Below, one piece after another: positions 31,899 through 43,326 of a stretch of DNA of 53,875 bases. Each line of letters begins with the position of its first letter. The first letter of the stretch is position 1. Where the stretch lies: the NCBI GenBank assembly GCA_036244855.1, contig BQKZ01000943.1, positions 36,673 through 90,547 of the forward strand. The letters are read 5' to 3'. The notes below the pieces were generated by a model. It was given only the letters and a program-made list of their open reading frames with translations, did no database searches and had not been told where the DNA came from. The DNA comes from Temnopleurus reevesii. Its lineage: Eukaryota; Echinodermata; Echinoidea; Temnopleuroida; Temnopleuridae. Position numbers and translations under genes: made by a program.

Positions 31899-32050
31899 AC
31901 GGTTGCGTTTCATGAAGCTCTGCGTAGATCTACACACGATCTACACATGCGATTCAGTGACAGGTGTTCATAGTGTGTGCAAGAAATGGTCACAAACCGT
32001 TCGTAGAGTCGTGCGTAGATTTACGGAATGCTTTATGAAATACACCCCAG
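31899..32050. mobile_element. Foldback element FB8
   Basis: The left GGTTGCGTTTCATGAAGC and GCGTAGATCTACACACGA pair with the right GTGCGTAGATTTACGGAATG and CTTTATGAAATACACCCC. The arms are diverged and the centre is about 60 bp. Confidence 0.65.
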
Positions 32051-33900
32051 GTTGTTAAAAAAACCCTTTTGTTGTAATCAGTAATGAAAGGGGCCAATCA
32101 AGATCTTTGTTTTGTGCGTATTTTGTTCATCAATAGACTGACCAGTCACACATTAGAATTGCTCTTTGAAATTAACGATTAATATCATTCTCATTCCAAC
32201 CAAGACAATGGTACTGCAATCAGTGTACATACAAGCATTTAAATCAATTATTCAAGCATATTTCTTGAAGCAGGCATTTTAGAGCAAAAGCTGGTGCCAG
32301 GGGGAAAGAAGGCAAACTTTATGAATGTGACCTGATAAAGGTGCTCTATCTCAACCAATCGTTGCATTTCAACTGCGAACATTTATGTTACGAGGCCCTA
32401 GTCTTAATATTTGCGATGTGGAATGGGAAGTTAGGGAACTATAATGCACATTTTATGACCCAAGTAAAAAAATGTTTGTGAGTCAGGAGGGGGCAAATTT
32501 GGCGAGCACAGTACTTGAATTCTACATCCGCTGTATCTAAGTTTGTGTCACGGTTCATGAATTTCGCGTTCATTGCCAGACATTTTGCGTCTCCAGTCAC
32601 AATTCTTCACGGAATGGTTGCAACATTCACAGCACACATGATATGTCTTTGTTTGCACCTTAATGCGTCCATAGATTCCCCAAGATGCTTGAGAGTGTAT
32701 GGAATCATGGGGAGTGACAATGATATTTGCTCTCCAAAACGAATATTGACTCAACGAAAGTTTAAAGGCGAGTTATCCAACCTTTCTGCAGAGCTGGTGG
32801 ATATTTGCGTGCAATCGTTTAAGGTGCAGTAAACGTTGGGTATTTTTCAGTCCAACACTGGTCAAATGTCCAAGGATTAGTATATCTTTAATTCATTGTT
32901 GAATAATGTATTTTCACCAGATGTTGGTTTTTTAACCATAGTTGTGTAAAACAGGTCCAACGTATAGTATAATTTTTCAAACCCACTGTTGTTGGATATA
33001 ATATTCTGACAAATAGTTTTGTAGACAGCATATCTGCCAGTATTCATGGTATTGGATAAACTATTGACCAAGTTTCTAAAGAGTGGATAGCACAACATGT
33101 CAAGAATGTGAGTTTAACGTTTCTCTTTGGTAGATTGATCGAGGATACATATTTTGTATTGAGAATTGCAGGATAGTTAGAAAGTTTACCACATAAGTAA
33201 CATACATATTACGATCATTTCATATTAGAGACTGAACATTGTGAACATAAAATTCCCAAATTCAAAAGCACTCCGAAAGATGATTAAAGTAGTTAACCTG
33301 TGGGAAACAAAATTCACAGATTTTATTTCTTTTTCTTTTCATTAATTCTTTGACACAGTTCAATTTGTTCATTTGCAAGAGCAGTCATACAAAATATTAA
33401 AAATGTATATATGAGGGCTTTAATTGTTTCATGATTTTGCAAATTATTGCAGAAAAATAGCGTTCCTTAGAATAATGGATCAATGAAATTTACTTGGATA
33501 GACCGTCGTCCCCTTCCGATATCAAAACTGAAATAACACTGCCATGTAAAAGTTCGAAACATAGCATTCACATGATATCAAATATAGCGAAACTGAATAG
33601 ATAATTCATTCATGTTGCGCATTTCAATCTAATCGCAACTATATATTTGAACAAGCCTGTAAACATTCACAAATTACATTAAAAGAAACAATTTGCATCG
33701 ATCACAGGGCTGTAAGTGGCGCCACTTCCCTTCACAGCATGCGCTTACATCAAATTCATTATCACGTGATTGCCTGGAGTGACCAATCAGCGGTCATCAG
33801 GGAGCGAAGCGATGCCTCAGAGCGGGAGGGATACGGGAAATGATATTCTAGCCCTTCATTAGAAGTGCTTTGACCGTTCCCTGACTTGTAGTCTATGTTA
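32051..33900. other. No gene seen
   Basis: Includes a 105-residue + strand frame (32515-32832) with mixed composition but no recognised motif. A small GC-richer patch at 33705-33850 contains the 12-bp palindrome AGTGGCGCCACT and a CCAATCAG sequence. A promoter is possible but nothing downstream supports it. Confidence 0.4.
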
Positions 33901-33904
33901 CTCA

Positions 33905-33945
33905 CCTACGCACACACTCACACACACACACAAACACACACACTG
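33905..33945. repeat. CA-rich microsatellite
   Basis: CACACACTCACACACACACA and a few further CA units. Confidence 0.85.
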
Positions 33946-34290
33946 ATCCCACAATTTACCCCACGCTTACAGTCACACAAACGGCGGTGTAAATTGGAGG
34001 CTCAAATGTCTCATTAATTCGAGCAGCTCGAAAGAAAGTCGGGTTGATTGGGTAAACTTTCTTCCATGGGTTGGCTCATTTCAGCCATTTTCGAATCAAG
34101 TTTCACCCTCTGTGATCAGGTAACGGCTAATTTCTGACTCTTGACCGGAGTGTAAAGAAAATAATTATAACGACACTCTGCCCAGTCTCATCACAGTGGC
34201 TTTTCTCCCATAACACTTACAACGTCTTGACTACGGGTCAGGCAGGATACATTGGTAAAAACGCTAATTCTTTTCGACAATGACACATCT

Positions 34291-34710
34291 TTAATAATAA
34301 TAATAATACTAATGATAATGATAATACTAACAATAATAGTAATGATAATAATAATAATAATAATAATGGTGATAATAATAATCATAATAATAATTATGAT
34401 AATAATAATAATAATAACAATAATAATAACAATGAACGGCTTTTATATAGCGCTTATCAGCTCGTCATGAGAATTCTCTAAGCGCTCTACAATTGCAGCA
34501 TTATTACCCTGGCTTTAGCAGTGCAGCTACTAGGCGCATAAGCCTTTTCAAGGAATAAATTCCTACCAGGTACCCATTCGCCTCACCTGGGTTGAGTGCA
34601 TTACAATGTGGATGAATTTCTTGCTGAAGGAAATAAACGCCATGGGTAGGGTTCGAACCTACGACCCTCTAGTTGAAAGGCGAGAGTCAGAACCACTACA
34701 CCACGGATCC
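34291..34710 (-). mobile_element. SINE-B copy 6 with a long AAT tail
   Basis: The tail, about 140 bp of AAT/GAT units (34291-34430), is followed by GGCTTTTATATAGCGCTTAT, TTACCCTGGCTTTAGCAG and CCTGGGTTGAGTGCATTACA. The B-box complement GGGTTCGAACCT is at about 34650 and the head ends ACCACTACACCACGGATCC. The long tail has probably grown as a microsatellite since insertion. Confidence 0.87.
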
Positions 34711-34823
34711 TTTAGTTAATACACATCTCATTAAGCAGCTAGCTGTACGACTACATTTTCAAGACATGATGGTCTCCAAGTAAAATTGAGAAATCTATTA
34801 TTGATTTGCTGCCAACTTATCGT

Positions 34824-35046
34824 TAAAGGGGAATTGACCCAAGTGAATGGAGAGTTCTTCATGTTGGCAACAATTTAGTGCCTGTGGGTTTCCAACTTAA
34901 GGAGCCCATGAGTGGTGTAATTCAGCATTTTGAAACGTCATAAATTTGAATGGATTATGCGATTTTGATCACATTTTTACAGTTTGATCACCATATTTTC
35001 CTCAATCCACTGACACCATACTATGTCTTTGGTTGATTCCCTTTAA
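34824..35046. mobile_element. Internally deleted LT1 element
   Basis: TAAAGGGGAATTGACCC joins directly to GTGAATGGAGAGTTCTTCAT, the inner right part of the 18797 copy, and runs to GATTCCCTTTA. Most of the left half is missing. Confidence 0.8.
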
Positions 35047-35626
35047 ATTTAACCCATTGGCAACTGGAGCCGGATGGTCCCTGCACAGAGTCTTCAGGAA
35101 TTCCAGAATTCAGTAGCAAATGGGAGATTCAAGTGCATCAAATTAATGAAGGACCTGGTGAATTGATAAATGGATGAATGAATTGAAATATGTGCAGGTA
35201 ATGCTTTAAAATGATATCATGTTATTTTCAAATGTTTTCATCACCCATTCTTTCAATTCAGCGATCAAATCGATTTACCTTCTAAAACCATTTATTATTG
35301 AAACGTATATATTGAAACAATCTGACGACTTTTTAAAGTGATGTATATATAACCTAGCAAATTATTTATTTTATTATACGTAGTATAAATCAGAAATCGT
35401 ACTTTGATGTTATTTGCCTTTCCCAGCGGAAATTAAACGAAGTTTCGTGAACGCCAGTGTAAGCAATTTGCGCTTAGAATAGGACGGCTTATGGCAACTA
35501 GACTATGCAAAACAAAACAATAACCCAAACTCCCTAATGGCATGAATGAGGAGGAGGAAAGAACGTTGTTTCCTGTATAGCGTGGAGCCTCGATTTGGAG
35601 GGGTCTGTCGAAATATTTTTCCTAAT
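35047..35626. other. No gene seen
   Basis: Unique sequence; no element or splice-bounded frame recognised. Confidence 0.4.
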
Positions 35627-35754
35627 GCCCCGGTCACATAGGACCCCGGAAACAACACGATTCACCCCAACTCTTTGTTAATTCACAGTTAACTGCCTCA
35701 GAACAACGATTCGGGGTGAATCGTGTTGCTTCCGGGGTCCTATGTGACCGGGGC
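35627..35754. mobile_element. FB1 palindromic element, full 128-bp copy, inverted centre
   Basis: Arms GCCCCGGTCACATAGGACCC and their complement. The centre is in the same orientation as at 14716. CTAAT lies on the left and TTAA (35755-35758) on the right. Confidence 0.9.
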
Positions 35755-35758
35755 TTAA

Positions 35759-37547
35759 CTTCCATGTATACTTGCTTGGTCTTTAACTCCAGGATGTCTG
35801 GAATAATATGCTATGCTCAAAAAAGCAACAGAAAAAAAGTATTGTAAAGTAACTTAAAAAGTCAGGTATTTAAAATAGTTATACATTGTAATAAATGTGA
35901 GGCCTCGCGGAGCATCATACTTTTACGCTTCCAGAAGTTTTTGAGGGAAAAATAAACTACTGATCTTATCCTAAAACGAAAGGGGTGAAAAGTTGACAAT
36001 GTTAAAAGGTGAATGCCATAGCCCAAATGACAGTTTTCACAGGAATTGTACCTACACCTTAAAGCCTTTAACAAGGAAGTAATGAAAAACGTAGAGGCGA
36101 TAAAGTGTTCCACGTATAGAGTCTGTAAGTCAGAAACATTTTCTCATGAAACAGCTTTGATATCACATTTATTGCAGCAACAATGCAATCATGGGAATAC
36201 AAATCATAGAAATCGCTTGATTCGTTTGTACTTTTGATTACAATCTACCTGAAATACTGTTCTGTAGTATTACAATTCATTTTTGGATTTTGGAATTTCT
36301 CGCAAAAGCTACTCTCCGTCAATAGTTATGACAAACCCATGGTTCAGTATAACGACATCAATAATTGAAAGTTGATGAACACGGGGTTGTATTAGCCGTG
36401 ACGTCATCATTCTTTTTGATGATGTAATCCAGGCTTTTTGACAGTCGAACGAAAGGTCAACGAACAGAATATGTACTGTAATCAAGTCAGAGGTACATTT
36501 GTTATGATTTTGTTATTCGTTGTGTCTCCATTGTTTTGCATTCTCATACATGATACAAAATCTTCAATACGAAAAAATAACTCTGCTTTGTTGTCTCGCA
36601 TATAATGCCAGGACTTCAATTTTTCTAGCAATCATATGATGTCTTATGATTTTCATATTGACAAATTTCTCAGAATTATGTTATATCAAGCTTCCAAGGG
36701 CAACACTAGCTTAATTTTTAATGATTTTCAACTATATTGCTGTTTGAAGTTATAACACAACAATTATTGTGTCCTTATTTAATGTATAAAACTTTGGTTT
36801 AAAGATAATTCTGCCGTAAAGTTATTTGATGTTAACGATCCTTCAACAACAAATTTCCAAAAGAGGCTCCAACTTTTAGCGAAGAATGTTATTCGTAACA
36901 AATTCTGCCCAGCGTGAAGAGAATTTTGAAGAAAATAAAAAACAATTTTTGCATTTCTTTGTAGAGTTACCCTTTTTCATTTATTGTTTTCTTGCATATT
37001 ATCTATTGATGTTTGAATTCAAGATTGAAAAGAAAATCCCTATTATTCCAGATTTGCACTAGAATTTTTAAGTGTAACCTAAATTGATTGTTACATTTAC
37101 GACCAAACTTTAAAATGCATTTATTATCTTTTGATCTCTTAAAAATCAAACCAAGTCAATTTGTCCCCAGACTTTTAGCATTCACGGGGCTCTTTTCTTG
37201 TTTTCGAAATTCACTTGCACTAAATTAGTTCAGTTTAGTTTGCATTTCAAATGACTACAGATGGTTTTGATCTCCCGCGTTCTGAAAAGGTCAGAACACC
37301 GTAAAAAATGCTGCATTCCCGGTCGAGCCTTTTAAAGGCCTTTTTCCTGAGGAATTGGAGACGGATATATTACGTCACAGATGGTCGGATAGTAGATTTT
37401 ATTTCTTGTTAATATAATATTACTTGGAGGGTTGAAAGTCGTTCTGGCATGGACTTACTTAAAGAGGACTACCGATTATTTCATTTCTTTGAAGAGAAAG
37501 AATTGCTTACAAATTTGGAACTCGTACCCGAAAGAAGACATAGCAGG
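35759..37547. other. No gene seen
   Basis: AT-rich unique sequence. Open frames up to 83 codons on either strand show no motif or splice context. Confidence 0.4.
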
Positions 37548-37770
37548 CACTAAGAGTAGAAGGGACAAATGCAACTTAATCCAAAAATCCACAGTAGCTC
37601 TATGATCACAAAAGAGAGTTCCAGTTCCAAATGTAGTCGAGCATTTTACACAGAAAAGGAAGGATGAACATTTATTTGGTGTTCATCTACAAATTGAGCT
37701 ATTCCTAAAGCTTGAAATGTATGTCGTTTACCTTGTTTGCTCCAGGCCTTTGTCTATTCTGCTCACACTA
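37548..37770. mobile_element. CACTG element F2, diverged copy
   Basis: Left CACTAAGAGTAGAAGGGACA; right CCTTTGTCTATTCTGCTCAC followed by ACTA. AGTAGCTCTATGATCAC and GAGCTATTCCTAAAGCTTGA are inner F2 blocks. Confidence 0.7.
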
Positions 37771-38401
37771 TAGTGGTCTCGATCAGGGATTTAAATCGTC
37801 TCTTCAAATCTTACTCTCTAAATTAGACATATAACAAATAAATCTATTTCGATTGTTCCAGAGTAAAAATCTGAAAAACAAATTACTAACTTATTTAGTT
37901 TTGAGTCTTTTAAGTTTTTGTTTGATATAATTGATAGACTAAAAACATATAATTTTGTTTCAGTATTGTGAATTTTTAAGATCCATAACGTAATGTTTCC
38001 GAACAAAAGAGCTGAAAAGGGTTTTCTGTTTTAAATATGTTGGCACGCCTTCCACTTCAAGGAAATAAACTAGTCTAATACGATAAGGTTGATGGTTCTG
38101 ATTACTACGGTAGTGATAATATCGACGTTCGCAGACGTTTCATTTTGTACTATTTCGATGTAACTTCCTTTTTTGGTAAAATGTTCATATATCCTTCTAA
38201 TAAGGAACAAAATAAATCTAGTTCTTACGATCGCCTTTTGGACGATACATAAATGTATTCTAGAACGTAATAAAAGAAGACATATTGAAATATATATTTG
38301 AAAGAGAAGTACGAAATAGAATGGAAGGCAAAGTGCCGAAGGAAACGTTGGATTTGCTTTGAATTGTAAATGTACGTATTGTTTGTTGTTGTTTGTTTCA
38401 G

Positions 38402-38640
38402 ATGATATGTTATGTAACTCACTCTTATTTTCATGAACACGGTGGTGGTAACGGAGCGCTGATGCATGGAGACACGAGAGTCAATGTTATTGTATATATT
38501 TTGTCTTCATGCATCATTGCTCCTTTGGCCACACTACCAATATCGTTGAAATACGAAAATGTTTTGTACATGTTCGTTTAATTGTATACTCTGTCACTGT
38601 TGTGTGTATGGGTGTTAACAAATAAATCCTCTTTTAGAGG
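38402..38640 (+). CDS. Candidate terminal exon with stop and AATAAA
   Basis: The acceptor GTTTGTTGTTGTTTGTTTCAG ends at 38401 with a good pyrimidine run. AATAAA lies at 38621-38626 after a GT-rich stretch, so a last exon of about 240 bp is plausible. Its phase fits the donor at 25569: the leftover G plus AT gives Asp, then DMLCNSLLFS and TGA at 38434-38436, for a total product of about 42 residues. That agreement has a one in three chance of being accidental. Another frame, open from 38393 to 38581, gives MICYVTHSYFHEHGGG and on; its ATG lies before the acceptor. No family recognised. Both the exon and the link are inference. Confidence 0.2.
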
Positions 38641-38731
38641 CAAGGAAAACAATTTTCATATCTTCAACTGATAGTAAAGCTTTCAGATTTACAGGATATA
38701 TTATGAATCGTCGTTTCTTTTTCAGTATTAT

Positions 38732-39242
38732 AGCCCAAGTACAGTTTTGGTGAAGATGAATAAATGTGAATTTTGGGGATATTTATCATGACATGTAATT
38801 CTTATACACATTTTTAGACCATAGCATATTTTCTTATGAACTGATTCTTTTGACAATTTGAATTTGACCGTTAAATCATATTTAGCGCCCTCTCTTGGTT
38901 ATAACATTATTTTGCTCTTTATCGAGCATATACAAAATTATTTCCAAGATTTGACAATAGAATGATATAGAGATATACACAATAATTAAATTCTTAAATT
39001 TTCATCCAATTCTGAGCATGGGAAATTGTCCTTTATCAAGAAAGAAAACATTGAAATAGCGTGGTGAAGCACCACGCTATAAAAATTTGCACATTTTAGG
39101 TTATAGCTTTTCCAAAACTCGTTCATTTTGCGCACAATCTTTTGTGTATTATGTTTATGATACTATAATTCATTTCATATAGATTTTAAGATAAAATCTG
39201 GTGATGAAAATAATTCGCTTTTACCAAAACTGTACTTGGGCT
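38732..39242. mobile_element. TTAA-flanked inverted-repeat element (family TT1), about 511 bp
   Basis: Starts AGCCCAAGTACAGTTTTGGT and ends ACCAAAACTGTACTTGGGCT, a perfect 20-bp inverted repeat. TTAT lies on the left and TTAA on the right. The interior includes GACCGTTAAATCATATTTAG and CGCCCTCTCTTGG, and is non-coding. TTAA flanks recall piggyBac-type insertion, but no transposase is present. Confidence 0.88.
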
Positions 39243-39699
39243 TTAAGGATCATTATTTTTTACAACGTCTACAAAATATCTGTAATTCCTTATTCGCAAA
39301 AAAAAAACATAAAAACGTAAACAGTGGTAAAGGAAGGAATATTTTCACAAATACTTTTCACATATACAATGTAAGTTTGCCTTTGTCTTTTCCATGACCA
39401 CGCAGTGAAATTTCAGTTCAAGCACGGATATGGGCCTATTTTTAGCAAAAGTCCAAAAAATGGAATGCGATTTAGGGCATCCAATTAATATTTTCCCATG
39501 ACGTCATCGTTGGCATATACACAGGAATATTTGGACAAGCGGTCAGTGCGAGTCCACAACATAAACCAGCTGATCGGATATTAGCGATGTTTACTTGTTC
39601 CTATCTTGCTAGGTCCTCTGTATTAATTAACACCCCTTTCATAATTTACATATTAATTTTTCAGTACACGTTTTAATCTACAGAATAGCTGGGGCTGCC

Positions 39700-39915
39700 C
39701 CGACAGAGCCACTTTGGTTCTATAGCAGTTCCCATTTCATTTTCGTTATAAAATATTATTTCCGTACTGCATATGTTCTCCCCTTATCTTTCATCCTACT
39801 TTTTTCCTCTTCAATTTACTGTCTTGTTGATTGTTTATATATATTTTATTGTACTTATTTTGTTTGTGTGTTGTATTTCCACGAAATTGAATAAACACAT
39901 TTGAATTGAATTCAT
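39700..39915 (+). mobile_element. Non-LTR retrotransposon 3' end
   Basis: GGGCTGCCCCGACAGAGCC begins a T-rich 3' UTR-like stretch with TTGTATTTCC and AATAAACACA, ending TTGAATTGAATTC. The GAATT-type tail is shared with the insert at 45018. Confidence 0.55.
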
Positions 39916-40833
39916 TAAAGTTGCAGGTAAGTCTGAGAGATGAATCTGATTCAAGGATATCAACAACTTATAACAACAAATGTCGACGAATAGGTATTGA
40001 CATTCAATTCACATTTATTCGGCAAAATAAAATACCGGTATACAAGTTAAACTAAAAATGACAATGTTAAAAAGGCATGTTGGAATTGCGTAAAAAGTTG
40101 AGAACTTGTAGGTAGGCAAGTCAATATATCATATTTGTGTATACATGACTGTTTACATATCGCTTTTTGTTGTTGTGCATTTACAGAAAATTTGGGCAGA
40201 GAGGTCCACAGCATAAAATCTCTCTTAAACGCAATAGGCATAATTAATTGATAAATTAAAGAAATAAATGAATTATTACGGATCCAGTTCTATACGTAAG
40301 ATCCAACTTGCTGTAAGCCATAGTCTTATATATTGGGAGTTACGAAAGTAAAAACCTCGCACGTTTTGTGCCCACTAGCTTTAGAATAAACATGAATGGT
40401 ATTTGAATGAAGAGCATAGAGATATAGCAGTTGAAAGACTGTAAGCTGTTCTACTCACTCTTAAATTCTCATCCGATTTAGGGCCCCTATTCTAACGTCT
40501 TTATCAAACGTTTAATGCGTTCCATGTTTATTTTCCCTCAAGTGCATGCCCTTTGCCTAACGATACTTTCCCTATTTCTACAATACTGACTTAAAGATAT
40601 TGTTTCTTTCGGGCGAAAAGTAAAGTGTCGGCTATTTGTAATGCTTCTCTCAACTAATTTTAGTAGCGTTTCATTTGCTTGATCTGTAACGTAACTGATT
40701 AACAAACGCATAACTAAACTGACAGCTTTTTGATCTGCTGAATTTTCTTTCACACAATATTAAGGAAACATTTAGAGGATATACAAAATAAGTGCAATAC
40801 CATTTACTAATTTGGAAATCTATTATACCACCA
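39916..40833. other. No gene seen
   Basis: AT-rich unique sequence without recognisable elements or splice-bounded frames. Confidence 0.4.
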
Positions 40834-41436
40834 AAGTTTAAATGGTTACTATTATGAAAATACAAGTTGATCTGTATTGATGTATTATACCATTATCAAT
40901 ACATTTTTCAGTGAAAGAGAGCCCAAATGTGTTTCATATATTTTGTAATATTTTTTGTCAATTTTATGTTGGCTTAGTAAGGAACACCCCTAAAATTTCT
41001 TTCAAATGTAAATCCTATTGTGACATCACAAGAGTCAAGTTTGTTCACCTTGCTAGATCATGTTTCAGAGCTTTTGTTCTGTAAATAACAAAAGAAAATA
41101 TGTGGATCAATGAAAGGGAATTGGAATGCGCAATCACCTGACTTGACATCCATTAATTGATCCACATATTCATTTTTGTTATTTACAGAACCAGCTCTGA
41201 AACATGATCTAGCAAGGTAAACAAACTTGACTCTTGTGGTGTCACAATATGATTTACATTTGAAAGGCGTTTTTAGGGGCGTTCCCTACTAAGCCAACAT
41301 AAAATTGAAGAAAACAAATATTATAAAATATATGAAACACATGTGGGCTCTCTTTTACTGAAAAGGGTATTGATATTGGTATAATACATCAATACAGATC
41401 AACTTGTATTCTCATAGTAGTTACCCTTTAAGTTCG
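40834..41436. repeat. Large inverted repeat with arms of about 280 bp and a ~38-bp loop
   Basis: The left arm (about 40834-41112) runs from GGTTACTATTATGAAAATAC and CAAGTTGATCTGTATTGATG to GAAAATATGTGGATCAATG. The right arm (about 41151-41436) mirrors it from CATTAATTGATCCACATATT to CAACTTGTATTCTCATAGTA. Differences are scattered substitutions and small indels. No open frame runs through the arms. It could be a foldback transposon or an inverted duplication. Confidence 0.9.
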
Positions 41437-41932
41437 TTAGTAGATCATAATTATGCAAGTAGTCTTGAATTTAGGGCCCAGGGGCCACTTGCATGACATG
41501 GTCTTCCTCTTCTTGCTGAGACGTCTTAATTTATTGTGCCATCCTCTTAACATCGACACCCAACGTTGATACTTTCGTTCTAATCACTGGATTTTTACTA
41601 GATTTTGTCTACTATAAATTTTACCAGATATAGTTATGTGAAATTTTTGTTTTGGTTTCATTTATATCAATGTGATTTTAATCATGAAAAAAAAAAAAAA
41701 TAAGTACAACATAAATGCAAGATATTATTTGTTATCATTAAGTTTTAATGTCACTTAAAATGTCATATCTACTTTTTTTTTTTCTTTTGGGTTGACACTC
41801 GAATATTACACCAAGCAATATACTGTCAGTTACACGGACTTATCCATACAACCCAACTATCAGCCGATATATGCCAAATATCCTACTCAGGTTGGAATTA
41901 CTTCGTAGTTATCTGACTGTTATTTGGGTATA
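41437..41932. other. No gene seen; A and T runs
   Basis: Contains A15 (about 41686) and T11 (about 41772). Otherwise unique. Confidence 0.45.
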
Positions 41933-42129
41933 GACTGTTAGCAGAATTGACAAAGGAATTGGACAAAGTACATGATTTCATTCAAGCCTTCAACATAGCT
42001 TTATGATCATAAATTAAACAAGCATCACTTTATCCGCAGAATAAGAAGGGAGGAACTTTCTTCTGTGCTCAATTTGTTATTGCGAATGCTTAAATGAAAA
42101 TTATCTACTTTGCTCCAGTCCTTTGTCCA
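41933..42129. mobile_element. CACTG element F2, right end truncated
   Basis: Left GACTGTTAGCAGAATTGACA; right ends at CCAGTCCTTTGTCC and is then cut by a second F2 copy that starts at 42132. Confidence 0.75.
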
Positions 42130-42219
42130 GTGAACAAAGTAAATAGCTTCATTAAAGCCTTTACAATTGCCTCATGAACACGAAAGAAAGTAGCTGGACA
42201 TGTGCATATACAGGCATAT

Positions 42220-42400
42220 ACGGCCGAGTCATACCAAAGACTTATAAAAATGGGACCATCTGCCTTCTTGCCAGGCGCTCGGCATTTAAGAATGGACAAG
42301 GGTAATAATAACTTTATGTTATGCAGGCCCGTGGAAGAACAGCCTACAGCTGAAAGTGGTTACCCTGGGTAAATAAGAAATATTTTTATCATTATTTTTA
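42220..42400 (+). mobile_element. SINE-A fragment, head missing
   Basis: CGGCCGAGTCATACCAAAGA, GGGACCATCTGCCTTCTTGC and AAAGTGGTTACCCTGGGTAA match the body of the SINE at 1207. The pol III head is absent. Confidence 0.82.
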
Positions 42401-42454
42401 TGCTCGACATGTCTTTGCAGAATAAGAGCCGGGGGGGGGGGGGGTATATTTCCT

Positions 42455-42604
42455 CGGGTGATGTTTCACCAGGTTACAACAAACTTTTAGAACGACTTGA
42501 AGGACGACTGTTGTCCACTCTTGCAATTAATACGCAAAATATCATGGATTTTTTCAGCTCAAGAATGAGTACCAGTCGTTCTTATCTTGGTGAAACACCG
42601 CCCA
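42455..42604. mobile_element. Foldback element FB7, copy
   Basis: GGTGATGTTTCACCAGGTTA on the left and CTTGGTGAAACACCGCCC on the right pair as inverted ends. Shorter inner pairings include AGAACGACTT and CAGTCGTTCT. Confidence 0.75.
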
Positions 42605-42733
42605 GGGGCCTGCAACATAAAAGATGCAATTAAACTTACGATAAATATTAATCGTAAGTCTATGGCAAAACGTGTACCATAAAGATACGATTGATTTTCA
42701 ATTTATCGTATCTCCTTTATGTTACAGGCCCCA
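42605..42733. mobile_element. Foldback element FB6, copy
   Basis: GGGGCCTGCAACATAAAAGA on the left pairs with TCCTTTATGTTACAGGCCCC on the right. TTACGATAAATATTAATCGT forms an inner hairpin. Related to the element at 50230. Confidence 0.8.
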
Positions 42734-42813
42734 GGTGTGTATCTAGCTATAGTGAATCCTTGAATAGAAATTATCTTCTTTGTCCAAATCATTTGTTGCT
42801 TCTGCTCACGGTG

Positions 42814-43240
42814 CTAATGGACAGGTATCTAACACGAAAGAAACACAATCGCATCCACACGCCCTCTGCTGAGTTCCAAAGTGAGTGATGGTGATGAGTA
42901 ACCCCTTATCAGGTATAATCAGAAACAAAATCTTCCTTAACTCTTTAATCTCAGCGAGCATGAACTTGAAGTTAGCTATCTATTTTCGTAAGGCGAGCTA
43001 AAACCCTTAAAATGCTTCCTAAGATCGGGCGATAAGATAAACGGACCAAAATGGCTACCTCTTCCGTGGCCAAGGACCGGGGAGGTGATGAACTTGAAAA
43101 AGAATGTCCTTGAAATGGAATGTCCTTGAAAGGGAATGTCCTTCAACTCCTATCTTTTTTTCCTTCGTTTACTTGTTCTTGCAGGAACCACGGACATCTT
43201 GAAAGCGGATGGGACTCGGTACCGGGGGGGGGGGGGGGGG
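42814..43240. other. No gene seen; ends in a G17 run at a gap
   Basis: Unique sequence including short repeats of AATGTCCTTGAAA (43104-43140). A G17 run at 43224-43240 abuts the assembly gap. Confidence 0.5.
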
Positions 43241-43326
43241 NNNNNNNNNNNNNNNNNNNNNNNNNNNNNNNNNNNNNNNNNNNNNNNNNNNNNNNNNNNN
43301 NNNNNNNNNNNNNNNNNNNNNNNNNN
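43241..43326. other. Assembly gap (86 N)
   Basis: Unresolved bases directly after a G17 run. The true length is not known from this sequence. Confidence 0.98.

Larger units (their letters stand above)
42132..42813. mobile_element. F2 copy split by three other elements
   Basis: The left part (42132-42215: AACAAAGTAAATAGCTTCAT, GTAGCTGGACATG) and the right part (about 42736-42813: TATCTAGCTATAGTGAATCC, TTGCTTCTGCTCACGGTG) are ends of one F2 copy. Between them lie a SINE-A fragment, an FB7 element and an FB6 element in series, plus a G run. Confidence 0.7.

Noticed and set aside
32515..32832. 105-codon + strand frame
   Set aside because: Mixed composition looked promising, but no motif, no acceptor or donor at sensible places, and an overlapping open frame on the other strand.
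33705..33850. Promoter with CCAAT box
   Set aside because: Only one CCAATCAG and a short palindrome; no downstream exon can be linked.
34252..34470. Ile-rich frames around the AAT tract
   Set aside because: Simple translation of the (AAT)n tail of SINE-B copy 6.
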